In this document: positions 9,306 through 18,377 of the stretch, piece after piece
Layout of the letters: every line of letters starts with the position of its first letter
Position numbering within the stretch: position 1 is the stretch's first letter
NCBI RefSeq assembly: GCF_038003045.1
Contig: NZ_JBBOOK010000001.1
Location: 310,001 to 374,000, forward strand
Direction: 5' to 3'
DNA from: Sporosarcina sp. FSL W7-1349
GTDB taxonomy: Bacteria; Bacillota; Bacilli; Bacillales_A; Planococcaceae
DNA length: 64,000 bases
Notes under the pieces: model-generated
Told to the model about the DNA's origin: nothing
Databases searched by the model: none
Seen by the model: only the letters and a program-made list of their open reading frames with translations
Translations under genes and position numbers: made by a program

Positions 9306-11102
9306 ATGAATGAATTACTTGAACATAAATTAGCAATCTTACCCGACCTTCCCGGATGTTACTTAATGAAAGACCGGCAAGGGACGATCATTTACGTCGG
9401 AAAAGCAAAAGTGCTGAAAAATCGGGTCCGCAGCTATTTCACGGGCAGTCATGATGCGAAAACGCAACGCCTTGTCAGCGAAATCGAGGACTTCGAATAC
9501 ATCGTCACCTCATCCAACATCGAGGCACTCGTCTTGGAATTGAATTTGATCAAACAGTATGATCCGAAATACAACATCATGCTGAAAGATGACAAATCGT
9601 ATCCGTACTTGAAGCTTACCGCGGAACGCCATCCCAAATTAATCATCACTCGCCAAGTGAAGAAAGACAAAGGCAAATACTTTGGACCGTATCCGAACGC
9701 TCACGCCGCCAATGAAACCAAAAAATTACTCGACCGTTTATATCCTTATCGAAAATGCCATTCGTTGCCCGATCGTGTTTGCCTCTATTACCATCTGGGC
9801 CAATGTTTGGCTCCCTGCGTCCATGAGGTGGAGGAAGAGACGTATAAAAAAATGGTGGATGACATCACTCGGTTCCTCAATGGCGGTTACAAGGATATGA
9901 AAAAGGAACTGACCGAAAAGATGACGGCAGCCGCCAATGATCTGGAGTTTGAAAGGGCGAAGGAATACCGCGATCAAATTGCGAACATCGAAGCCGTCAT
10001 GGAAAAACAGACCATCACCATGAATGATTTCACAGATCGCGATATTTTCGGGTATGCCGTCAAACGAGGGTGGATGTGTGTACAAGTCTTCTTTGTCCGG
10101 CAGGGGAAATTGATTGAACGGGACGTGTCCCTATTTCCGCTTTATCAAGATCCAGAAGAAGAGCTGCTGACCTTCATCGGACAGTTTTACGGGAAATCGG
10201 ATTATTTGAAGCCGAAGGAGATTTTATTGCCGCATGGCATTGACAGTGAATTGGTCCGGGAGCTGCTTGACGTGCATGTCTACACACCGCAGCGCGGAAA
10301 AAAGAAGGATCTCGTCAATCTCGCTAATACAAATGCGCAGATTGCCTTAAAAGAGAAATTCCATTTGATCGAGCGGGAGGAACAGCGGACGATCGGTGCT
10401 TGCGAGGAGTTGGGCAAGGCGATGAATATCTCGATACCTCTGCGGATTGAAGCGTTCGACAATTCCCACACATACGGAGCGGATCCCGTGTCAGCCATGG
10501 TGTCGTTCCTTGATGGCAAGCCGAACCGCAAAGATTACCGGAAATACAAGACGAAAACGGCTGCTGCCCATGACGATTACGGAGCGATGCGCGAAGTGGT
10601 GAGACGCCGGTATATCCGGGTATTGAGGGACAATTTACCGTTGCCGGATCTGATCATCATCGATGGCGGGAAAGGCCATATGGAAGCGGCGCGCGAAGTG
10701 GTGGAGGATGAACTAGGACTTTCGATTCCGATTGCGGGACTTTCAAAAAATGAAAAGCACCAAACTTCCCAATTGCTGTACGGGGATCCCGTCGAATTGG
10801 TTTCGTTGAAACGAACTAGTGAAGCATTTTATCTGTTGCAAAGAATCCAAGATGAAGTGCACCGGTTTGCCATCACCTTCCATCGTCAACGACGTGGGGC
10901 GAATTCCTTAGTTTCCGCGTTGGATGGATTGCCAGGAGTAGGACCAAAACGGAAGAAACTATTATTGAAGCATTTCGGTTCTGTGAAGAAAATCAAAGAA
11001 GCCACAATTGAAGAGCTACGGGAAGCTGGGATGCCTTCCAAAGTGGCCGAAACCGTGGAATCGTACTTCCGGGAAGGGAAGGAAGATGTGGAGAGTGAAT
11101 AA
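9306..11102 (+). CDS. uvrC: Excinuclease ABC subunit C
   Basis: 598 residues from the ATG at 9306, the same length as B. subtilis UvrC. A GTG nine bases earlier is in frame but leaves no room for the ribosome site. Order: GIY-YIG nuclease domain ([14 protein letters not shown] onward, residues 1-95), a four-cysteine region near 145-160, a UVR helix pair near 200-235 that contacts UvrB, the RNase H-like second nuclease ([16 protein letters not shown]), and a C-terminal helix-hairpin-helix ([11 protein letters not shown]). It makes both incisions in nucleotide excision repair. Confidence 0.96.
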   Translation: MNELLEHKLAILPDLPGCYLMKDRQGTIIYVGKAKVLKNRVRSYFTGSHDAKTQRLVSEIEDFEYIVTSSNIEALVLELNLIKQYDPKYNIMLKDDKSYPYLKLTAERHPKLIITRQVKKDKGKYFGPYPNAHAANETKKLLDRLYPYRKCHSLPDRVCLYYHLGQCLAPCVHEVEEETYKKMVDDITRFLNGGYKDMKKELTEKMTAAANDLEFERAKEYRDQIANIEAVMEKQTITMNDFTDRDIFGYAVKRGWMCVQVFFVRQGKLIERDVSLFPLYQDPEEELLTFIGQFYGKSDYLKPKEILLPHGIDSELVRELLDVHVYTPQRGKKKDLVNLANTNAQIALKEKFHLIEREEQRTIGACEELGKAMNISIPLRIEAFDNSHTYGADPVSAMVSFLDGKPNRKDYRKYKTKTAAAHDDYGAMREVVRRRYIRVLRDNLPLPDLIIIDGGKGHMEAAREVVEDELGLSIPIAGLSKNEKHQTSQLLYGDPVELVSLKRTSEAFYLLQRIQDEVHRFAITFHRQRRGANSLVSALDGLPGVGPKRKKLLLKHFGSVKKIKEATIEELREAGMPSKVAETVESYFREGKEDVESE

Positions 11103-11115
11103 GGACTGATGATAT

Positions 11116-11147
11116 GAAAAAAGGATGCGGCATAAGGCAGCATCCTT
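11116..11147 (-). terminator. Terminator of yslB (minus strand)
   Basis: Stem AAGGATGC (11121-11128) with GCATCCTT (11140-11147). The uridine run lies on the minus-strand side (AAAAAA at 11116-11121), so it mainly ends yslB, whose stop is 2 bp away. It may also slow uvrC transcripts. Confidence 0.7.
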
Positions 11148-11149
11148 CT

Positions 11150-11584
11150 CTACATATCAATTTTTGTTTTCGGATCCCATTTCACCGTGAAGCTGGCTTG
11201 GCCGTCTTTTTCATCGACCTCTCCATAGCATTCGGTTAGGAAGCCATTTAATTTCTGATACTGTTCTGCTAGAAAACCAGCTTCCAAGGAGCATGAACGA
11301 TTATGTATGCCGGGGCCATCTCCCGCGCTTCGTGTCAAAACGTAGAGGGCTTCGTCTTTTGATGTCCTCAAAAGGTTCAGAGGTCCCCAACCCGCTTCTT
11401 TGAAAAATATCGGCAATTCCTCAATGCCGAAAACGGGGAATTTCCGGGCCACCTCTTTACCGGCCCAATAGAGGATATCGTTTTCATGCTTGCCCAAAAT
11501 GCTTGGCAACACGTGGTCCCTTAGCAGATCATAGCCGAATCGGGTCGGCGAATCGTATGTATTTGTTTCCAATCGAATGTACAA
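11150..11584 (-). CDS. yslB: DUF2507 / V4R-like protein YslB
   Basis: 144 residues. The segments YWAGKEVARKFPVFG, FFKEAGWG and LEAGFLAEQ are diagnostic for the YslB family (DUF2507), found in Bacillales between uvrC and sdhC. The fold is related to V4R ligand-binding domains; the biochemical role is unknown. The start is a TTG close to a GGAAAGG site, and an internal TTG four codons on is possible. It is the only minus-strand gene in the left core. Confidence 0.85.
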   Translation of the reverse strand: MYIRLETNTYDSPTRFGYDLLRDHVLPSILGKHENDILYWAGKEVARKFPVFGIEELPIFFKEAGWGPLNLLRTSKDEALYVLTRSAGDGPGIHNRSCSLEAGFLAEQYQKLNGFLTECYGEVDEKDGQASFTVKWDPKTKIDM

Positions 11585-11666
11585 CCCTTTCCGACAATTT
11601 TTTAAAATTTATCGACTGTCATAGGAAAAGTGAAAGCGGCAGCCAAATCAAAAACTCCAGACCATC

Positions 11667-11695
11667 TTGACCTCTTGAAATCGGAGGAGTACAAT
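11667..11695 (+). promoter_or_regulatory. Promoter of the sdh operon
   Basis: TTGACC (11667-11672), 17 bp, TACAAT (11690-11695). It leaves a leader of about 105 nt before sdhC. No terminator is seen in that leader. Confidence 0.7.
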
Positions 11696-11805
11696 GGACA
11701 TGTTCTAATATTGTACCATGAAGAGCCATGCCGTCAATGTCGCATCTTGTCTAAAAGGTGACGGACGTGGAAAGGCTGACTCAGAAATAAGGGAGGGTAA
11801 AAAAC

Positions 11806-12417
11806 TTGTCGAGAGAATCAGATTTTTACTTGCGCCGACTTCATTCCTTGCTCGGAATCATTCCGGTTGGTCTATTCGTGACTCAACACTTGGTTGTCAA
11901 CCATTTTGCAACCCGCGGTGCAGACGCATTCAACAACGCATCAAATTTCATGGGGAACTTGCCATTCGTTCTGTTTCTAGAATGGTTCGTCATTTACATC
12001 CCGCTTATGTTCCATGCGTTCTTTGGTATCTACATAGCTTTCACGGCGAAAAACAATGTACAGCGCTATGGTACGTTCCGTAACTGGATGTTCTTGTTGC
12101 AACGTGTCACAGGTGTGATCCTTGTGATCTTCATCGCATGGCACATATACCAAACGAGAATCCAGAAGGCATTGGGTGCGGAAGTCAACTATGACATGAT
12201 GGCTGATATTCTATCGAGCCCGTTCATGTTGGTATTCTACATCTTGGGTGTCCTATCGGCGACATTCCACTTGGCTAACGGAATCTGGTCATTCCTTGTG
12301 AAATGGGGATTCACTCAATCACCTCGTTCACAAACGATTGTCACGTACATCTCAATGGGAATATTCCTAATTCTTTCTGTAATTGGTATTCAAGCAATTC
12401 TAGCGTTCGTGATTTAA
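11806..12417 (+). CDS. sdhC: Succinate dehydrogenase cytochrome b558 subunit
   Basis: 203 residues with five hydrophobic helices, the single-subunit diheme type typical of Bacillales. Candidate heme-ligand histidines lie in the first four helices (HSLLGIIPVG, TQHLVVNH, MFHAFFGIY, WHIYQTRI, FHLANGIW). The start is TTG with a GGGAGGG site 8 nt before it. It anchors SdhAB in the membrane and passes electrons to menaquinone. First gene of sdhCAB. Confidence 0.95.
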   Translation: MSRESDFYLRRLHSLLGIIPVGLFVTQHLVVNHFATRGADAFNNASNFMGNLPFVLFLEWFVIYIPLMFHAFFGIYIAFTAKNNVQRYGTFRNWMFLLQRVTGVILVIFIAWHIYQTRIQKALGAEVNYDMMADILSSPFMLVFYILGVLSATFHLANGIWSFLVKWGFTQSPRSQTIVTYISMGIFLILSVIGIQAILAFVI

Positions 12418-12452
12418 CAAACTGATTGAAACTTGAGGAGTGAAACAAAAAA

Positions 12453-14207
12453 ATGGCAAAAGGCAGATTGATTGTCGTCGGTGGAGGCCTTGCTGGTTTG
12501 ATGGCAACTATCAAAGCGGCAGAAGAAGGAACATCGGTCGACCTGTTCTCTCTTGTCCCGGTTAAACGTTCCCACTCCGTATGTGCCCAAGGCGGCATCA
12601 ACGGTGCAGTAAATACAAAAGGGGAAGGCGACTCGCCTGCAATCCACTTCGATGACACTGTATATGGAGGAGACTTCCTTGCGAACCAGCCGCCGGTACA
12701 AGCGATGGCTGAAGCGGCACCTGGTATCATCCACTTATTGGACCGGATGGGAGTCATGTTCAACCGTACACCGGAAGGGCTGCTCGATTTCCGTCGTTTT
12801 GGTGGAACATTGCATCACCGTACTGCATTCGCAGGAGCAACTACGGGGCAGCAATTACTGTACGCATTGGATGAGCAAGTTCGGAGCCATGAGGTGGCGG
12901 GACTTGTACAGAAATACGAACACTGGGAATTCCTCGGCATCATCATGGACGAGGAAGGGGTTTGTCGTGGAATCAAAGCGCAGAATATGAAGACGATGGA
13001 AATCCAGGCGTTCAAAGCGGACGCAGTCATCATGGCAACTGGAGGCCCTGGTATCATCTTCGGTAAATCGACAAACTCGGTCATCAATACAGGATCCGCA
13101 GCATCGATCGTTTACCAACAAGGCGCTTACTATGCAAACGGCGAATTCATCCAAATCCACCCAACGGCAATCCCTGGAGACGACAAACTTCGTCTGATGA
13201 GTGAATCTGCACGGGGTGAAGGCGGTCGTGTCTGGACATATAAAGACGGTAAACCATGGTATTTCCTTGAAGAGAAATATCCGGATTACGGTAACCTCGT
13301 ACCACGTGATATCGCTACACGTGAAATTTTTGATGTCTGCGTCAATCAAAAACTAGGCATCAACGGCGAAAACATGGTGTACTTGGATCTTTCCCACAAA
13401 GACCCGCATGAATTGGACATCAAACTGGGTGGGATTATCGAAATCTATGAGAAATTCACGGGCGACGATCCTCGTAAAGTCCCGATGAAAATCTTCCCGG
13501 CAGTCCACTATTCGATGGGCGGACTGTGGGTCGACTACGATCAAATGACGAACATCAAAGGCTTGTTCGCTGCTGGTGAGTGTGATTATTCACAACACGG
13601 TGCGAACCGACTTGGTGCCAACTCACTTCTTTCGGCAATTTACGGCGGTATGGTCGCTGGACCAAATGCTGTTAAATACATGAAAGGCTTGAAACGCACA
13701 GCGGAAGAGCTTCCAACCTCCATCTTCGAAAGCGCAATTCAAGAAGAACAAGAGAAATGGGATGCAACACTTGCGATGAATGGCACTGAGAATGCGTACG
13801 TTCTTCATAAAGAGCTCGGTGAATGGATGACTGACAATGTTACCGTAGTTCGTTACAACGATAAGCTGCAAGAGACGGATAACAAAATCCAAGAATTGCT
13901 GGAACGCTATGAAAACATCAATATCAACGATACGCAGAAATGGTCGAACCAAGGCGCGACATTCACTCGTCAATTGAAAAACATGTTATACTTAGCGAGA
14001 GTAATCACACTTGGAGCGCTAAATCGGAACGAAAGCCGCGGAGCCCATTACAAACCGGACTTCCCGAACCGTGACGATGAAAACTTCTTGAAAACAACGA
14101 TGGCTAAATTTGATGGAAATTCAGCACCGATCTTCCATTATGAAGACGTTGACGTTTCCTTGATTCCGCCTCGTAAACGCGATTACTCAGCGAAGAAAGG
14201 AGATTGA
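12453..14207 (+). CDS. sdhA: Succinate dehydrogenase flavoprotein subunit
   Basis: 584 residues. FAD-binding Rossmann start VVGGGLAGLMATIKAAEEG and the segment GTLHHRTAFAGATTGQQ, which holds the histidine that covalently binds FAD. The substrate segment with RGEGGRVWTYKDG is present, as is the late GECDYSQHGANRLGANSL block. It oxidises succinate to fumarate in the TCA cycle. Located 35 bp after sdhC and 5 bp before sdhB. Confidence 0.97.
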   Translation: MAKGRLIVVGGGLAGLMATIKAAEEGTSVDLFSLVPVKRSHSVCAQGGINGAVNTKGEGDSPAIHFDDTVYGGDFLANQPPVQAMAEAAPGIIHLLDRMGVMFNRTPEGLLDFRRFGGTLHHRTAFAGATTGQQLLYALDEQVRSHEVAGLVQKYEHWEFLGIIMDEEGVCRGIKAQNMKTMEIQAFKADAVIMATGGPGIIFGKSTNSVINTGSAASIVYQQGAYYANGEFIQIHPTAIPGDDKLRLMSESARGEGGRVWTYKDGKPWYFLEEKYPDYGNLVPRDIATREIFDVCVNQKLGINGENMVYLDLSHKDPHELDIKLGGIIEIYEKFTGDDPRKVPMKIFPAVHYSMGGLWVDYDQMTNIKGLFAAGECDYSQHGANRLGANSLLSAIYGGMVAGPNAVKYMKGLKRTAEELPTSIFESAIQEEQEKWDATLAMNGTENAYVLHKELGEWMTDNVTVVRYNDKLQETDNKIQELLERYENININDTQKWSNQGATFTRQLKNMLYLARVITLGALNRNESRGAHYKPDFPNRDDENFLKTTMAKFDGNSAPIFHYEDVDVSLIPPRKRDYSAKKGD

Positions 14208-14212
14208 CGTAA

Positions 14213-14992
14213 GTGAGCGAAAATACAACAGCTGTAAAAACCGTCCGCTTTGAGATTCTTCGTCAAGATACAGCGACTTCGTCCCCATACTGGGAGAAGT
14301 TCGATGTTGAATATAGACCGAATATGAACGTCATTTCCGCGTTGATGGAAATTCGCCGGAATCCGGTGAATGCCGACGGGAAACAAACGGCACCGGTCAA
14401 CTGGGACATGAACTGCCTGGAAGAAGTATGTGGAGCGTGCTCCATGGTCATCAACGGTCGTCCACGCCAGTCTTGTACTGCGTTGATCGACCAATTGACA
14501 CAGCCGATCAAATTGGAACCGATGAAAACTTTCCCGGTTGTCCGTGACCTTGTCGTTGACCGTGAATTCATGTTCGACTCCTTGAAAAAGATCAAAGCAT
14601 GGATTCCGATTGACGGAACGTATGACCTTGGAGAAGGTCCGCGGATGCCGGAACGGAAACGTCAATGGGCGTATGAACTTTCCAAATGTATGACATGCGG
14701 TGTCTGCTTGGAAGCTTGCCCGAACGTTAACGATAAAACAAACTTCATCGGCCCTGCCCTACTTTCCCAAGTGCGGTTGTTCAACTCGCATCCGACTGGT
14801 TCCATGAACCGGGACGAGCGTCTGGCAGCGATCATGGGAGACGGTGGGATCACCGAGTGCGGTAATGCTCAAAACTGTGTCGTCGCTTGCCCGAAAGGCA
14901 TTCCGTTGACAACATCGATTGCAGCTATGAACCGTGCGACAACAGTTCAAATGTTCAAGAACTTCTTCGGAAGCGACCATATGGTAGACTAA
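14213..14992 (+). CDS. sdhB: Succinate dehydrogenase iron-sulfur subunit
   Basis: 259 residues starting at GTG after an AAAGGAGA site. Three clusters can be read: the 2Fe-2S set in CLEEVCGACSMV with a later cysteine (RQSC), the 4Fe-4S set CMTCGVCLEACP, and the last set CGNAQNCVVACP. It carries electrons from SdhA to the heme anchor. Last gene of the operon, followed by a terminator. Confidence 0.97.
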   Translation: MSENTTAVKTVRFEILRQDTATSSPYWEKFDVEYRPNMNVISALMEIRRNPVNADGKQTAPVNWDMNCLEEVCGACSMVINGRPRQSCTALIDQLTQPIKLEPMKTFPVVRDLVVDREFMFDSLKKIKAWIPIDGTYDLGEGPRMPERKRQWAYELSKCMTCGVCLEACPNVNDKTNFIGPALLSQVRLFNSHPTGSMNRDERLAAIMGDGGITECGNAQNCVVACPKGIPLTTSIAAMNRATTVQMFKNFFGSDHMVD

Positions 14993-15003
14993 TTAAAGTC
15001 TCC

Positions 15004-15037
15004 AAACCTGCCCGGCATCTCGCTTGGCAGGTTTTTT
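15004..15037 (+). terminator. Terminator after sdhB
   Basis: AAACCTGCC (15004-15012) with GGCAGGTTT (15026-15034) and TTTT following; it closes the sdh operon. Confidence 0.88.
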
Positions 15038-15065
15038 GATTTTGTAAGAAGGAGAGAAGCTTGCT

Positions 15066-15470
15066 GTGACAGTATGGGGGCGGGCCATGACGGTTCGGCC
15101 GGGTCCTTACAGTTTGGTGGAGAGCCGGCCGGGCCCTTACAGTTTGATGAAGAGCCATGACAGTAGGGGAGATTACCCTTAGAATATCCTGAATTGCCAT
15201 GACAGTTCGGCCGGGCCCTTACAGTTTGATGAAGAGCCATGACAGTATGGGGAATTGTCCTTAGAGTATCCCGAATTGCCATGACAGTTCGGCCGGGCCC
15301 TTACAGTTTGGTGGAGAGCCATGACAGTATGGGGAATTGCCCTTAGAGTATCCCGAATTGCCATGACAGTTCGGCCGGGCCCCTACAGTTTGATGAAGAG
15401 CCATGACAGTAGCCGTAATTGCCCTTAGAGTTCTCAGAAAAGCCATGAGAGTTTACCCCTCAAATTTCTA
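15066..15470. repeat. Nested tandem repeat, 82-bp period made of 20-21-bp modules
   Basis: Copies beginning GCCATGACAGT occur at 15196, 15236, 15278, 15318, 15360, 15400 and 15442, with variants at 15084, 15124 and 15154. Spacing alternates 40 and 42 bp, giving an exact 82-bp period at 15196, 15278 and 15360. Each 82-bp unit is four modules of 19, 21, 21 and 21 bp, each starting with a variant of the 11-mer GYCMTKASAGT, followed by 8-10 variable bases. It fills the gap between the sdh terminator and the thioesterase promoter. Open frames on the minus strand here are repeat artefacts. Confidence 0.92.
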
Positions 15471-15485
15471 TTTTGCTCGTATTCC

Positions 15486-15534
15486 TTCATTTCCATAACT
15501 AAGTTTGCTAGAATAAAAGAATGAACGATCATTC
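15486..15534 (+). promoter_or_regulatory. Promoter and FadR-type operator of the thioesterase gene
   Basis: A -10 box TAGAAT (15509-15514) with a weak -35 TTCATT 17 bp upstream overlaps the approach to the palindrome GAATGA-ACGA-TCATTC (15519-15534). This has the same core and 4-nt spacer as the fadR operator at 5085-5110. FadR binding here would block transcript start, placing the thioesterase in the FadR regulon. Confidence 0.78.
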
Positions 15535-15555
15535 ATTTCGAAGGGGGAGTTTGCA

Positions 15556-16011
15556 ATGAAAATGGCATATATTAAGGATATGGAGGAATGGGCGGCGGAT
15601 TTTGGGTTTTCCATTCAAGTATCTGTCCGAATTTCAGAGACAGATATGTATGGACATTTGAACAATACAGTGCCTTTCATCTATTTTGAACAGGCGAGGG
15701 CTGAATATTTCAAGAAGATTGGCTTGATGAATGATTGGCAGGTTCCGAATGGGGAAACCATTCCAGTTGTGGCGGATTTGCAATGTGATTTCGTAAAGCA
15801 AGTCTTCTTCGATGAAAACCTCTCCATTTATATTAAAGCAGCTGAAGTTGGCAATAGCTCCGTTGACACCCACTACATGGCGAAAAATGAAAAAGGGGAG
15901 GTTGTCTTCACCGGCAGGGGGACCCTAGTTCAAATTTCCAAAGTAACAGGAAAAGGAATTCCATGGACGGCTGAAGAAAAGTCGCTTTTTGTCAAGGAAA
16001 AAGTCAAGTAG
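15556..16011 (+). CDS. ysmA: Acyl-CoA thioesterase of the 4-hydroxybenzoyl-CoA thioesterase family (YsmA-like)
   Basis: 151 residues, hotdog fold. The segment ETDMYGHLNNTVPFIYFEQAR holds the family catalytic Asp and the helix after it. It hydrolyses acyl-CoA thioesters; the exact substrate cannot be read. An AAGGGGGA site is 7 nt before the ATG. Its place between sdhB and gerE equals B. subtilis ysmA. The FadR-type operator in front suggests it releases or recycles acyl-CoA during fatty acid degradation. Confidence 0.8.
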   Translation: MKMAYIKDMEEWAADFGFSIQVSVRISETDMYGHLNNTVPFIYFEQARAEYFKKIGLMNDWQVPNGETIPVVADLQCDFVKQVFFDENLSIYIKAAEVGNSSVDTHYMAKNEKGEVVFTGRGTLVQISKVTGKGIPWTAEEKSLFVKEKVK

Positions 16012-16016
16012 CCGGC

Positions 16017-16044
16017 ACAGCCTGTGACCCTTTCACATATTTTA
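16017..16044 (+). promoter_or_regulatory. Sigma-K-like promoter of gerE
   Basis: The -10 element CATATTTTA (16036-16044) fits CATANNNTA, and an AC dinucleotide 17 bp upstream (16017-16018) fits the loose sigma-K -35. The spacing to the gerE start is about 28 bp. In B. subtilis gerE is a sigma-K gene, which agrees. Confidence 0.6.
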
Positions 16045-16072
16045 AGGTGAAAGCGGATAGGAGGGGCGCGTC

Positions 16073-16297
16073 TTGACAGAGGAATCAAAAAACCGTTCCT
16101 TGCTGACGGCAAGAGAACGTGAAATTTTTCATCTGCTCGTTGACGATCATACGACAAAAGATATCGCGGGACGGCTCGGAATCAGCGAAAAGACGGTTCG
16201 GAACCACATCTCGAATACGATTCAAAAGCTGGGGGTTTCCGGCAGAGCTCAGGCAATCGTCGAATTATTAAGGTTAGGAGAACTGCGGTTACATTAA
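16073..16297 (+). CDS. gerE: Spore coat/germination transcription factor GerE
   Basis: 74 residues, identical in length to B. subtilis GerE and consisting only of a LuxR-type helix-turn-helix (LTAREREIFHLLVDD, GISEKTVRNHISNTIQKLGV, AIVELLRLGEL). It acts in the mother cell late in sporulation, tuning sigma-K coat genes. The start is TTG after a GAGGGG site. Its presence is the clearest sign that this organism forms endospores. The B. subtilis neighbour ysmB (MarR family) is not present. Confidence 0.95.
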   Translation: MTEESKNRSLLTAREREIFHLLVDDHTTKDIAGRLGISEKTVRNHISNTIQKLGVSGRAQAIVELLRLGELRLH

Positions 16298-16322
16298 TAT
16301 GGAGGGCTCCCGTGGATGGAAG

Positions 16323-16354
16323 GTCCGCTGCTTGATAAGAAGCAGCGGACTTTC
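16323..16354 (+). terminator. Terminator after gerE
   Basis: GTCCGCTGCTT (16323-16333) pairs perfectly with AAGCAGCGGAC (16340-16350), 6-nt loop, followed by TTTCC. Confidence 0.82.
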
Positions 16355-16713
16355 CTCCACTTTTTACAGATTTACATCAAATCTGCCTCGGTGTGTGGGT
16401 TTTAAAGGCACTTCGACGTCGCCCGGCTGACTCAGGACGCCACATTTGATTGCATCGTAGGAACTAGTAGGATTCGTACGTCTAAGGCTCTACTTGATTC
16501 AGCGAGCACTTTGCGATCAAGTTTAAGGTATTGCCAACTGCGCAAAAAAGGGTGACAATAAGTAAACAGGTTTCGTGTTTAGGGAGCTCGTTTACTTGTC
16601 AGAACAATGGCGCCTATTTAGATAAGATGATTGGCGGACTTTACTGAACAACAAGGGATAGACCTCTCACACTCGCTGACGAAACTGCATTATGAGAAGA
16701 AAAGGATCGAGGT
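16355..16713. other. Intergenic stretch without a recognised gene
   Basis: No frame with a ribosome site is seen. It holds two imperfect inverted repeats. One is CTTGAT/ATCAAG around 16492-16520. The other has left arm 16553-16567 and right arm 16590-16601, pairing GTAAACTT-type arms over 12 bp with a 3-nt bulge. Neither is followed by a T run. This is where B. subtilis carries ysmB. Confidence 0.5.
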
Positions 16714-17514
16714 GTGGAAGTGGATTCGCCAATCGGGATTATTGATTCGGGGGCTGGTGGGTTAACGGTCGTCAAAGAAATGTTGCGACGATTGCCTCAG
16801 GAACCGATCATTTATATAGGGGATAACGCGCGTTGCCCATATGGACCGCGTCCCGCAGAAGAAGTGAAAGAATTTACAACAGAGATGGTATCCAAACTTT
16901 CGGATATGGGAATCAAGATGTTGATCATCGCCTGCAATACGGCAACGGCGGTGGCGTTGGATGATATCCGAGCACAATTTCCATTTCCGGTTGTCGGCGT
17001 CATTGTGCCAGGTGCGCGTGCCGCTGTACAAGGGTCCCGTTTAGGGAATATCGCGGTTTTGGGGACTGCCGGAACGATAAACAGCGGCGCATATGAAGAC
17101 GCAATCCGCGGGTTTTCGACAAATTCCGTCGTCTATCCATTGGCCTGCCCTGAATTCGTCCCTATAGTGGAAAGCGGGCAATACCATACAGAATATGCAA
17201 GTGAAGTCGTCGAACGGACGCTTCTTCCTTTGGCGGATGTTCCATTTGATGCAGCCATCCTGGGATGTACGCATTATCCTCTGTTGCAGGAGCATATTGC
17301 AAAGCATTTACCTGCTGGTGTGCAGATCATATCATCGGCAGTCGAGACGGTACGGGACGTGGAAGCGATACTGCAGGAGAAACAGCTTGCACGCCAATCG
17401 AATCAGCCGGCAGAACCGGTGTTTTATTCGACAGGCGAGGTGGACGCTTTCCGTTTGATCGTGGAAGATTGGTTATCCATTGATGGACCGGATGTAAGGC
17501 ATATTGTATTATAA
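16714..17514 (+). CDS. racE: Glutamate racemase
   Basis: 266 residues. Signature IGIIDSGAGGLTV at the N-terminus and the two catalytic cysteines in ACNTATA (near residue 73) and LGCTHYPLL (near 185). It makes D-glutamate for peptidoglycan. The start is GTG, with another in-frame GTG two codons on. It lies after gerE and before rph, as in B. subtilis. Confidence 0.93.
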   Translation: MEVDSPIGIIDSGAGGLTVVKEMLRRLPQEPIIYIGDNARCPYGPRPAEEVKEFTTEMVSKLSDMGIKMLIIACNTATAVALDDIRAQFPFPVVGVIVPGARAAVQGSRLGNIAVLGTAGTINSGAYEDAIRGFSTNSVVYPLACPEFVPIVESGQYHTEYASEVVERTLLPLADVPFDAAILGCTHYPLLQEHIAKHLPAGVQIISSAVETVRDVEAILQEKQLARQSNQPAEPVFYSTGEVDAFRLIVEDWLSIDGPDVRHIVL

Positions 17515-17518
17515 GAAG

Positions 17519-17556
17519 GCCCGGGATTCCCGTTTGGAGGGGTTCCGGGTTTTTGC
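17519..17556 (+). terminator. Probable terminator after racE
   Basis: CCCGGGATTCC pairs imperfectly with GGTTCCGGG, followed by TTTTT. The stem has mismatches. Confidence 0.5.
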
Positions 17557-17615
17557 GCTTGCAAAATAGGATATGATAAGATGGAGTCGCAAACAGAATG
17601 GTGGAGGTTGTCAAA

Positions 17616-18377
17616 ATGAGGCATGATGGTAGATTGGCTGATATGAATCGGCCTGTGACGATAGAGACGAATTATTTGATTCATCCAGAGGGGTCTGTCC
17701 TAATTTCTGTCGGAAATACGAAAGTCATTTGCACGGCGACGATTGAAGAGAGGGTTCCTCCTTTTTTACGCGGCGGCGGAAAAGGATGGGTGACCGCAGA
17801 GTATTCCATGTTGCCCCGTGCAACCGGCCAACGGACACAGCGTGAATCGACACGTGGTAAAGTGGGCGGCCGGACGATGGAAATTCAGCGGCTGATCGGC
17901 CGGGCGATGCGTGCGGTAGTCGATTTGGAAGCATTGGGCGAGCGAACGATTTGGATTGACTGCGACGTCATCCAGGCAGACGGTGGGACTCGGACCGCTT
18001 CGATTACAGGAGCTTTTGTCGCAATGGCCTTGGCGGCGGCTAAACTGCAAGAAGTGAAAGGGTTGGTGAAGTATCCTGTTCTGGACTATCTCGCTGCGAC
18101 TAGCGTCGGGAAGACGGTGGATGATGTATTGATCTTGGATCTTGATTATATCGAGGATTCGGAAGCGGCTGTCGATATGAACGTCGTCATGACGGGTGCA
18201 GGAGAATTTGTGGAACTTCAAGGAACCGGTGAAGAGTCAACCTTTACACGAGTGGAAATGAATGGTCTCGTCGAGCTTGCCGAGTTGGGGATTCGCCGGT
18301 TGATTGAATCGCAAAAAGAAGCGCTCGGCCCGATTGCGGAACGGATCGGGAACCGAGAGGAAGAGGACGCATCATGA
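17616..18377 (+). CDS. rph: Ribonuclease PH
   Basis: 253 residues from the ATG at 17616, which is 8 nt after a GGAGG site; the protein then begins MRHDGR exactly as in relatives. An in-frame ATG at 17598 lies upstream of the ribosome site. A phosphorolytic 3'-5' exoribonuclease that trims tRNA precursors. The motifs [29 protein letters not shown] and [17 protein letters not shown] fit. Its stop overlaps the rdgB start (ATGA). Confidence 0.96.
   Translation: MRHDGRLADMNRPVTIETNYLIHPEGSVLISVGNTKVICTATIEERVPPFLRGGGKGWVTAEYSMLPRATGQRTQRESTRGKVGGRTMEIQRLIGRAMRAVVDLEALGERTIWIDCDVIQADGGTRTASITGAFVAMALAAAKLQEVKGLVKYPVLDYLAATSVGKTVDDVLILDLDYIEDSEAAVDMNVVMTGAGEFVELQGTGEESTFTRVEMNGLVELAELGIRRLIESQKEALGPIAERIGNREEEDAS

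Noticed and set aside
14955..15446. Overlapping minus-strand frames with repeated peptide text
   Set aside because: They follow the 82-bp DNA repeat period, have no ribosome sites and disappear with the repeat; artefacts of the tandem array.
15084..15470. Possible CRISPR array
   Set aside because: The conserved parts are 11 bp and the variable parts 8-10 bp and themselves repeat every 82 bp; no cas genes nearby.
16553..16601. Inverted repeat as terminator or small RNA
   Set aside because: The arms carry a 3-nt bulge and no T run follows; noted only as structure in the gap.
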